Shown here in pieces: positions 1 to 8,601 of a stretch of 11,370 bases of DNA (position 1 is its first letter; each line of letters starts with the position of its first letter). The notes beneath the pieces are model-generated. The model was given only the letters and a program-made list of their open reading frames with translations, did no database searches and had not been told where the DNA came from. Both the position numbers and the translations under genes were made by a program. The stretch comes from Ramlibacter sp. (GTDB lineage: Bacteria; Pseudomonadota; Gammaproteobacteria; Burkholderiales; Burkholderiaceae_C), in assembly GCA_016713005.1 (NCBI GenBank), contig JADJPY010000015.1, positions 1 to 11,370 on the forward strand, given 5' to 3'.

Positions 1-161
1 CAAGGCCTTGAACGCGCTCTTCTGTGGCGAATGTGAGCGGGTTGCTGGCCTATCAAGCCATCCCCAGTGGCAACACCCCCGCCGAGTTCGCCCGGATGAT
101 CGACGCCGAGCTCAAGAAGTGGCAACCCGTGGTCAAGGCCTCGGGCGCCAAGGTCGACTGA
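1..161 (+). CDS. Bug/TctC-type solute-binding receptor, C-terminal fragment
   Basis: Only the last ~50 codons are present; the gene enters from the left edge and ends at the TGA at 159-161. The tail reads SGNTPAEFARMIDAELKKW followed by a PVVKASGAKVD ending, the usual C-terminus of Bug-family periplasmic receptors of tripartite tricarboxylate transporters (TctC-like). Such proteins bind organic acids in the periplasm and are very numerous in Burkholderiales. The frame is open from 12 to 161. The first codons (Lys-Ala-Leu-Asn-Ala-Leu) lie in another frame, so there is one frame break near 20-23. The gene converges with the DUF1840 gene, with 15 bp between stops. Its ligand cannot be read from the tail. 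Being close to an aromatic-acid operon, it might bind an aromatic acid, but the two are not co-transcribed in any visible way. Confidence 0.75.
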
Positions 162-176
162 GCGACAACGAACGGG

Positions 177-496
177 TTACACGCCCCAGATGGATGCCGT
201 GCCCCGGCGGCGTCACAGCGGCGCAGCATGTCCAGGAACGGCTTGGTGCGCTGGCGCAGACTGACGCTGTCGGCGCCCGGTGGCGCGGCATCGTCGTCGG
301 GCGCCGCAGCGCCCTGACGCTGTGCCTCGTCCTGGGCCACCGCAGCTTCCAGCGCCGCAATGGCCGCCGCCAGCTGGGCGGCCGTGATGATGCCTTTGGG
401 ACCGGCATCCTTGCCAATGATGTCGAGCAGCCGCCGGCCCTGCGGCTCGAGCATGATGAGGTCGCCCGCGGCCTTGGACTTGAACTTGTAGATCAT
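177..496 (-). CDS. DUF1840 domain-containing protein
   Basis: A protein of about 106 residues beginning MIYKFKSKAAGDLIMLEPQG, which is the typical DUF1840 opening, followed by an Ala/Glu-rich middle and the conserved SLRQRTKPFLDMLRRC segment. The start at 496 is set by a good ribosome binding site (AAGGAG, read on the minus strand at 510-505, 8 nt before ATG) and by the family N-terminus. A longer in-frame extension upstream exists but has no family support. The natural C-terminus, IWGV then TAA (stop at 179-177), lies one frame away from the main reading. A single-base break near 190-205 is therefore needed, and without it the frame runs on into the neighbouring receptor gene. The function of DUF1840 is unknown. 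It is a small, probably cytoplasmic protein common in Betaproteobacteria. It is transcribed divergently from the catabolic operon. Confidence 0.8.
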
Positions 497-573
497 GCGC
501 TGAACTCCTTGCGGGCCATGGCGGCCCCTGGCACCCATTGTGCGCCGCCAGCGCCGGTCCGGGGCCAACCCTG

Positions 574-601
574 TTGACAGGATTTAGTTTAGGCCTAAAC
601 T
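574..601 (+). promoter_or_regulatory. Predicted sigma70-type promoter of the aryl-CoA operon
   Basis: A perfect TTGACA (-35) at 574-579 is followed after 16 bp by TAAACT (-10-like, 4 of 6 matches) at 596-601. A transcript would start around 607-609, almost exactly at the ATG at 610. The -10 lies inside the 18-bp palindrome, so a bound repressor would block polymerase directly. The assignment rests on sequence match only, and this is the error-prone part of the window. Confidence 0.5.
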
Positions 602-602
602 A
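585..602. promoter_or_regulatory. 18-bp perfect palindrome, likely MarR operator
   Basis: TAGTTTAGGCCTAAACTA is its own reverse complement over all 18 bases, with no spacer; symmetry stops at the flanking T/T pair. Its size and placement over the -10 element suit a MarR-family dimer, and a MarR gene is the second gene of the operon. It also lies upstream of the divergent DUF1840 gene and could affect both directions. That the local MarR protein binds here is inference. Confidence 0.7.
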
Positions 603-609
603 TTTCTTC

Positions 610-2892
<2,283 letters not shown>

Positions 2893-2962
2893 AAAGAGGC
2901 TGCAGCCCTGGCCCAGGCGGCGCCAGGCGCAAAACAATAGCACGGGCGGAGGAATCTCGACC

Positions 2963-3438
2963 ATGGATCCGAAGCCTCGGCCCACAGCGAACACCCTGAG
3001 GAGCTGCGCCTGTGGCTGCGCCTGCTCACCTGCACCCAGCTGGTGAAAAGCAGGTGCGCGGCCGGCTGCGCGAGCGGTTCGATGTCACGCTGCCGCGCTT
3101 CGACCTGATGGCCCAGCTGGAGCGCCACCCGAATGGGCTGAAGATGAACGAGCTGTCGCGCCGCATGATGGTCACCGGCGGCAACGTCACCGGCATCACC
3201 GACCAGCTGGTGGCCGAAGGCCTGGTCGAGCGCATGGCGGTGGAGGGCGACCGGCGCGCCTACCGGGTGCGGCTCACCCCCGCGCGGCCGCCGCCAGTTC
3301 CACGCCATGGCCCAGGCGCACGAGCAATGGATCGTCAGGGCCTTCGACGGCCTGAGCGCACGCGACGTGGACACCCTGCACAAGCTGCTGGGCAAGGTCA
3401 AGCAACACCAGCCCGACCCGTTCGAGGAATCGCCATGA
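2963..3438 (+). CDS. MarR-family transcriptional regulator
   Basis: About 158 residues after repair. The start at 2963 follows GGAGGA at 2948-2953 with 9 nt spacing. The N-terminal dimer helix reads EELRLWLRLLTCTQLV. Next come LPRFDLMAQLERHPNGLKMN, ELSRRMMVTGGNVTGITDQL as the recognition-helix region of the winged helix, and the wing LVERMAVEGDRRAYRVRLT. The last helices run FHAMAQAHEQWIVRAFDGLS to the end, and TGA at 3436-3438 overlaps the ATG of the next gene. MarR proteins of aryl-CoA operons are usually repressors released by the CoA thioester itself. This one probably binds the palindrome at 585-602 and controls its own operon; that is inference from position. Frame breaks occur near 2967, 3051 and 3285-3300. 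The gene lies 70 bp after the monooxygenase, the widest gap in the operon. Confidence 0.85.
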
Positions 3439-4291
3439 AGCACTACACCCCGGCGCCACCAACCCCATGCGCGCGCAGTTCGACGCAGGCGCCACTACCA
3501 GGCGCGGCACTTCGCTGGGCCTGCGCCGACGGCGTGGGCACCGTCACGCTCAACCGGCCCGGAGCGCAAGAACCCGCTGACGTTCGACTCCTATGCCGAG
3601 CTGCGCGACTTGTTCCAGGCGCTGCGCGCGCCACGGACGTCAAGGCGGTGGTGGTCACCGGGGCCGGCGGCAACTTCTGCTCGGGCGGCGACGTGCACGA
3701 AATCATCGGCCCGCTCACGCGAAGATGAGCATGCCCGAACTGCTGGAGTTCACCCGCATGACCGGCGATCTGGTCAAGACCATGCGCAACTGCCCGCAGC
3801 CGGTCATCGGCGCCATCGACGGCGTGTGCGCCTGGCGCCGGCGCGATGATGGCGCTGGCCTGCGACATGCGCCAGGGCACGCCGCCACCAAAACCGCCTT
3901 CCTGTTCACCCGGGTCGGCCTGGCCGGTGCCGACATGGGCGCCTGCGCGCTGCTGCCCCGGGTCATAGGCCAGGGTCGCGCGTCCGAGCTGTTGTTCACC
4001 GGTCGTGCGATGTCGGCGCAGGAGGGCCTGGCCTGGGGCTTCTTCAACGCCCTGCACGACAGCGCGCGACCTGCTCGCCGGGCGCAGGCCATGGCCCCCG
4101 AGCTGGCGGCCGGCCCGACCTTCGCGCACGGCATGACCAAGACCATGCTGCAGCAGGAATGGGCCATGACGATCGAGCAGGCGGTCGAGGCCGAGGCCCA
4201 GGCCCAGGCGATCTGCATGCAGACGCAGGACTTCCGGCGCGCCTATGAGGCGTTCGCCGCCAAGCAAAAGCCCGTGTTCGGCGGGGATTGA
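3435..4291 (+). CDS. Enoyl-CoA hydratase/isomerase (crotonase) family protein
   Basis: About 285 residues after repair. The start ATG at 3435 overlaps the MarR stop and has GAGGAA at 3424-3429. Crotonase landmarks are present: GVGTVTLNRP, then VVVTGAGGNFCSGGDVHEII, which gives the first oxyanion-hole part, and the second part in CAGAGAMMALACDMR. The C-terminal helices end in FAAKQKPVFGGD before TGA at 4289-4291. Aligning by eye with rat mitochondrial hydratase, the two catalytic glutamates (144 and 164) appear to be Met (in AGAMMALACD) and a non-acidic residue (in FTRVGLAGADMGA). Simple hydration may therefore not be its reaction. In the anthranilate pathway it would act on the ring-derived CoA ester, possibly in a ring-opening or isomerising step; that is inference. 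Frame breaks lie near 3455, 3525, 3561, 3633, 3721, 3834-3880 and 4070. Confidence 0.8.
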
Positions 4292-4293
4292 GC

Positions 4294-5490
4294 ATGACGC
4301 CCCCACGCCCACCCGGGCCTGCCCTTCTTTCGACGACGCGCACCGCGACGCCGCGCCCGGCTGGTCGCCTGGGCGCAGGCGCAGCCCGTGGACGAACGCG
4401 ACGACCGCGCCGCCTGCCGCGACTGGGTGCGCCGGCTGGGCGACGCCGGCTGGCTGCGCTACTGCGTGCCGGCCGCGCATGGCGGCGCGCTGGAGCGGCT
4501 GGACTCCCGCGCGCTGGTGATCCTGCGCGAGACGCTGGCCTTCCATTCGCCGCTGGCCGATTTCGCGTTCGCGATGCAGGGGCTGGGCAGCGGCGCGATC
4601 ACGCTGGCCGGCACGCCCGCGCAACAGGCGCACTACCCTGGCGCGGTGGCGCGGGGCGACAAGATCGCGGCGTTTGCGCTCAGCGAGCCCGACGCCGGCT
4701 CGGATGCCGGCGCTATGACAACGAGCGGCTCACGCATCCACGGGGCGGCGGCCTTTGACCACTACACTCGACGGCACCAAGACCTGGATCAGCAACGGCG
4801 GCATCGCCGACTTCTACTGCGTGTTCGCCAAGACCGACGTGGCGGCCGGCGCCTGCGGCATCACCGCCTTCATAGTGGACGCCGACACGCCGGGGCTGGA
4901 CGCCCCGAGCACATCGACGTGATGGCGCCGCATCCGCTGGCCACGCTGCGGTTCAACGACTGCGAGGGTACCCGGCGAGCGCGCAACTGGGCGTCCTGAA
5001 CGGCGGCTTCAAGCTGGCGATGCAGACGCTGGACATCTTCCGGGCCTCGGTGGCGGGGCGGCGCTGGGCTTGGCACGGCGCGCGCTCGACGAAGCCGTGG
5101 CCCACGCTCGCAGCGGCAGATGTTCGGCCAGACGCTGGCCGACTTCCAGCTCACGCAGGCCAGGCTGGGCGAGATGGCGGCGCTGGTCGACGCCGCCGCG
5201 CTGCTGACCTACCGCGCCGCCTGGCTGCGCGACGAAGGCGAAAAGCGCGGCGGCGGGCGCGTACAGCGAGGCCGCACAAACGGCGCCGCGATGGCCAAAA
5301 TGACCGCCACCGAAAACGCGCAGCGCGTGATCGACATGGCGCTGCAGATGCACGGCGGCCGGGGCGTGAAGGGTGGGCACGCGCGTCGAAAGCCTGTACC
5401 GCGACATCCGCGCGCTGCGCATCTACGAAGGCGCGACCGAGGTGCAGCAGCTGATCATCGGCAAATCCGCCTTGCAGGGGTGCACCATGA
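4294..5490 (+). CDS. Acyl-CoA dehydrogenase family protein
   Basis: About 398 residues after repair, a normal length for the family. ATG at 4294 follows the hydratase-like gene by 2 bp, with GGGG at 4283-4286. The N-terminal helical domain includes RLGDAGWLRYCVPAAHGG. The FAD/substrate signature is AAFALSEPDAGSDAGAMTT near 4668-4724, and the beta domain contains KTWISNGGIADFYCVFAKTD. The C-terminal domain has RQMFGQTLADFQLTQARLGE, then ALQMHGGRGV, and ends with RIYEGATEVQQLIIG. The Glu of IYEGATE occupies the catalytic-base position of medium-chain-type dehydrogenases. It probably oxidises a saturated intermediate made after ring reduction, passing electrons to ETF. TGA at 5488-5490 overlaps the next ATG, provided a one-base break near 5480 is accepted. 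Other breaks lie near 4317-4340, 4720-4770, 4905, 4975, 5056-5110, 5256 and 5370. Confidence 0.85.
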
Positions 5491-7101
5491 CCGCACAGAC
5501 CGACCGCTTTGTCCACGACCGACTGCCGCCGCGCGAACAATGGCCCGGAGCTGCGCTACGACCTGCCGGAACTGGAGATCCCGGACCAGGTCAACCTGGT
5601 GGAGGAGCTGCTGGACAAGGCGCAGCGCCAGGGGCTTGGCCGACCGGCCCACGCTGCGCTCGCCAAACCTGGTCTTGACCTACGCCGAAGCCAAGGAGCG
5701 TGTGGACCGCATCGCGCAGGTGCTGACCCAAGACCTGGGACTGGTGCCCGGCAACCGCGTGCTGCTGCGGGGCGGCAACTCCATCGGCATGGCGCTGGCC
5801 TGGCTGGCGGTGGTGAAAGCCGGGCTGGTGGCGGTGGCCTCCATGCCGTTGCTGCGCGCCCGCGAGCTGGGCGACATCATCGGGAAGTCGCAGCCCACGG
5901 TGGCGCTGTGCGACGCCAGGCTGCTGGATGAGCTGCAGCTGGCGCAGCGCGAACACCCGGTGCTGCAGACCATAGTCCCGTTCAACCCCATGAACGAACC
6001 CGGCTGACTGGCGGCGTGCGTGCGGCACAGAAGGATGGCCGCTTTACGGCCTGCCCCACGGCGGCCGACGACATCGCACTGATGGCATTCACCTCGGGCA
6101 CCACCGGCAAGCCCAAGGCGGCGGTCCACACCCACCGCGACGTGCTGGCGGGCTGCGAGGCCTGGCCGCGACATGTACTCAAGGCCACACCTGACGACAT
6201 CGTCATGGGTTCACCGCCGCTGGCATTTACCTTTGGCCTGGGGGGGCTGCTCGTGTTTCCGATGTGGGCAGGCGCCTCGGTGTATTTCCCCGATATTCCG
6301 TACACGCCCGAGGCCATGGTCAAGCTCATCAACGAGGTGGGCGCCACCCTCTGCTACACCGCACCCACGTTCTACCGGCAATGGCGCCGTTTGCGCGCCA
6401 GCATGGCGTGCCCACGCTGCGCAACTGCGTGAGCGCCGGCGAGGGGCTGCCGGACGCCACGCGCCAGCTCTGGAAGCAGGCCACCGGCATCGAGATGCTC
6501 GACGGCATCGGCGCCACCGAGATGTTCCACATCTTCATCTCCTCCGCCGGCGACGAGGTGCGGCGCGGCGCCATCGGCAAGGTGGTGCCGGGCTACACTG
6601 CCAAAGGGGTGGACGACGACGGCACGAAGTCCCCGCGCGGCACGGTCGGCAAGCTGGCGGTGATCGGCCCCACAGGCTGCAGGTACCTGGACGACGCCCG
6701 CCAGGCCAACTATGTGAAGGCCGGCTGGAACTACCCCGGCGACGCCTTCATGCAGGACGCCGACGGCTACTTCTTCTACCAGGCACGGGCGGATGACATG
6801 ATCATCACTGCCGGCTACAACGTGGGCGGGCCCGAGGTGGAAGATGCCTTGCTCAAAGCACCCGGCGGTCGCCGAGTGCGGCGTGATCGGCAAACCGGAT
6901 GACGAGCGCGGCATGATCGTCAAGGCCTTTGTGGTGCTCAAGCCCGGGCATGCCGCCGACGCGGCCATGGTCAAGGCGTTGCAGGACCACGTCAAGGCGA
7001 CGATTGCGCCCTTCAAGTACCCGCGCGAAATCGAGTTCACCCCCAGCCTGCCGCGGACCGAAACCGGCAAGCTCCAGCGATTCAAACTGAGGCAAGCATG
7101 A
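5487..7101 (+). CDS. abmG: 2-aminobenzoate-CoA ligase (benzoate-CoA ligase family, AMP-forming)
   Basis: About 537 residues after repair, typical for benzoate-CoA ligases. It opens MTAQTDRFVHDRLPP, as this family does. The P-loop-like AMP-binding motif MAFTSGTTGKPKAAVHTHRD lies near 6082-6141. Further motifs are SPPLAFTFGLGGLLVFPMWA, the A5 region MLDGIGATEMFHIFIS, the hinge region FFYQARADDMIITAGYNVGG, and the catalytic-lysine motif PRTETGKLQRFKLRQA at the end. The GATEMFHIF segment is characteristic of aryl-CoA ligases. The enzyme activates an aromatic acid with ATP to its CoA thioester, the first step of the operon's pathway. Its neighbour, a 2-aminobenzoyl-CoA monooxygenase type, suggests anthranilate. 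Benzoate or salicylate cannot be excluded. ATG at 5487 overlaps the previous stop, and TGA at 7099-7101 overlaps the RidA start. Frame breaks lie near 5541, 5632, 6003, 6382, possibly 6620-6640, and 6860, the last in the window. Confidence 0.85.
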
Positions 7102-7493
7102 AACTCCTGCAACCGCCCGGATGGGCCACCCCGCGCGGCTACGCGAACGGCATCGCCGCCCGCGGCACCATGGTTTTTGTGGGGGGCCAGATCGGCTGGA
7201 ACGCCCAGCAGCAGTTCGAGACCGATGACTTTATTGCCCAGACGGCGCAGGCGCTGCGAAATGTGGCGGCCGTGCTGCGCGAGGCAGGCGCCGGCCCCGA
7301 ACACATGGTGCGCATGACCTGGTACGTCGTGGATCGCGCGGAATACATCGCCCGGCTCAAGGAGCTGGGCGAAGCCTACCGCGGGGTGATGGGTCGCAGC
7401 TTCCCCGCCATGACCTGCGTGGAAGTGGGCGCGCTGATGGAAGAGCGCGCCAGGGTCGAGATTGAGGTCACCGCCGTCATACCCGACGCCTGA
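7098..7493 (+). CDS. RidA (YjgF/YER057c/UK114) family protein
   Basis: An intact 131-residue protein. ATG at 7098 overlaps the ligase stop and has GAGG at 7089-7092 five bases before it. The fold is recognisable: GTMVFVGGQIGWN, then TAQALRNVAAVLREAGAGPE, HMVRMTWYVVDRAEYIARLK and FPAMTCVEVGALMEERARVE. RidA proteins form trimers and hydrolyse reactive enamines/imines, releasing ammonia. The residue that aligns with the substrate-carboxylate Arg105 of E. coli RidA is Met105 here, so the usual 2-aminoacrylate substrate is unlikely. Coupled to a 2-aminobenzoyl-CoA operon, it could deaminate the enamine-type CoA product of the monooxygenase/reductase; a CoA ester has no free carboxylate to bind. 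That role is inference. The gene has no frame breaks and ends the operon. Confidence 0.88.
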   Translation: MKLLQPPGWATPRGYANGIAARGTMVFVGGQIGWNAQQQFETDDFIAQTAQALRNVAAVLREAGAGPEHMVRMTWYVVDRAEYIARLKELGEAYRGVMGRSFPAMTCVEVGALMEERARVEIEVTAVIPDA

Positions 7494-7501
7494 ACGTCGG
7501 G
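7482..7501. terminator. Hairpin between convergent genes, possible two-way terminator
   Basis: CCCGACG at 7482-7488 pairs perfectly with CGTCGGG at 7495-7501 around a six-base loop (CCTGAA). The stop codon of the RidA gene lies in the loop, and the stop of the opposing OmpA-type gene is 6 bp further on. The stem is 7 bp and GC-rich, but no T-run follows on either strand, so it would be a weak intrinsic terminator at best. Confidence 0.5.
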
Positions 7502-7507
7502 GCCGGT

Positions 7508-8590
7508 TCAGCGTATCTGCCCGGTCACTTCGATGGTGACGCGCCGATCCGGCTGGGCCGCGGCCAGGATCAACTGTTCACGCGGCAGCTTGTCGCTGCA
7601 CGAAGTCGTTACAGGCTGGCGCTTGCCCTGGCCCGAGGCCTTGACAGTTGCCGCCTTGACGCCAAGCGACTCCAGGTGCGCCTTGACCGTGGCCGCCCGG
7701 TTGGTGGACAGAGCATCGTTGTAGGCATCACTGCCGAGGCGGTCCGTGTGACCCGTCACCGTCACGGAATCAATGGATTTGTAACTCTTGAGTCGCGCGG
7801 CCACGTCGCCCAGCCGTTGCAGCCCGCCCGGCAGGATGTCGCCAGCCGCTGATTTGTCAAACTGGAACAGCGTATCCGCCAGGATGATGAACGTCTCGCG
7901 AGTCACCGTCACCGTGACTGTCTTGCCCGCGGGCGCCGCGACTGCGCCAGCTGCAGCGGCTGCGGCGGCGGGCGGTTGCGCGCAGCTGGCGGCCTCCACG
8001 CCTGCACGCCTAACGGCGTCTTCAGCCATCTGGACATGCGGCACAGCCTGGCGCCAGCCGGTTTGCTCTTCGGCGTGTCCGGCTCGCACCAGCCGGATCT
8101 CGGCGCAGGCGACAGTGCGTGCGTTGCATGCCAGCGTGGCGGGCTTGTCCTTGAACGCTGAGAGCTGGCTCCACAAATCATCCCGCAGCCGGGTGCTGCG
8201 CGCCACGTGCGGCGTATCAAGGCCCGCGCGGGCCGACCGGTCGGCCTCCAGCGCCTGGATGATCTTGACGGACTCGGTCAGCGACTCTTCGATGTAGCCG
8301 GTGCGGTCGTTTTCGTGGTACTGGGTCCGGGCCGTGTCGAGCCAGCATTGCGCCTTGGCCAGAGAGTAGTTGTTTTGCGGGATGCCGCTCTCATTGAGCT
8401 TGCGCAGGCGACCCTGAACCTGTTCGATGGTCTGGCTGTCCGCCCGGATGAGTGAATCCGTCTGTCGGGCTTGCTGGGGCGCCAGGCCTGTGGCAGCAGC
8501 GGCCGGGCCAGGGGCTTCGTTGCGCGGCGGAGCTGAACCGCACCCCGCGAGGGCAAGTGCCACCAGCACAATGGAAATCAACTTGTTCAT
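7508..8590 (-). CDS. OmpA-C-domain (peptidoglycan-binding) outer-membrane lipoprotein
   Basis: A 360-residue protein from ATG at 8590, with GAGGA 5 nt before it. ATGs at 8596 and 8605 are alternatives; the last overlaps the upstream stop as ATGA. MNKLISIVLVALALAGCG is a lipoprotein signal with lipobox LAGC, so the lipid would be on Cys17; Gly18 rather than Asp suggests the outer membrane. Residues ~40-205 are a helical region with several Cys (82, 155, 162, 203). An Ala-rich linker (207-220) leads to the OmpA C-domain (about 231-360). The domain has SVTVTGHTDRLGSDAYNDAL with Asp283 and STNRAATV with Arg298, matching the peptidoglycan-binding Asp271 and Arg286 of E. coli OmpA, and ends PDRRVTIEVTGQIR. 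It likely ties the outer membrane to peptidoglycan. It is coupled to the barrel gene upstream, so the two products may work together. E. coli OmpA has a Cys pair here; only one of the two (Cys331) remains. Confidence 0.88.
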   Translation of the reverse strand: MNKLISIVLVALALAGCGSAPPRNEAPGPAAAATGLAPQQARQTDSLIRADSQTIEQVQGRLRKLNESGIPQNNYSLAKAQCWLDTARTQYHENDRTGYIEESLTESVKIIQALEADRSARAGLDTPHVARSTRLRDDLWSQLSAFKDKPATLACNARTVACAEIRLVRAGHAEEQTGWRQAVPHVQMAEDAVRRAGVEAASCAQPPAAAAAAAGAVAAPAGKTVTVTVTRETFIILADTLFQFDKSAAGDILPGGLQRLGDVAARLKSYKSIDSVTVTGHTDRLGSDAYNDALSTNRAATVKAHLESLGVKAATVKASGQGKRQPVTTSCSDKLPREQLILAAAQPDRRVTIEVTGQIR

Positions 8591-8601
8591 GGCCATCCTC
8601 G

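Noticed and set aside
53..568. Longer 171-codon version of the DUF1840 gene
   Set aside because: The upstream extension lacks family similarity while ATG at 496 has a good binding site. The downstream extension arises from a frame break that skips the IWGV-TAA end at 177.
2907..2927. Hairpin (CCTGGC/GCCAGG) between the monooxygenase and MarR genes
   Set aside because: The stem is only 6 bp with a 9-base loop and has no T-run, and such matches are common by chance at this GC content. It could weaken readthrough, but I cannot support a terminator.
3443..4633. Long open frame of 396 codons on the minus strand
   Set aside because: It is antisense to the crotonase-like and dehydrogenase genes, which carry strong family motifs. 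It shows only low-complexity GC-driven composition.
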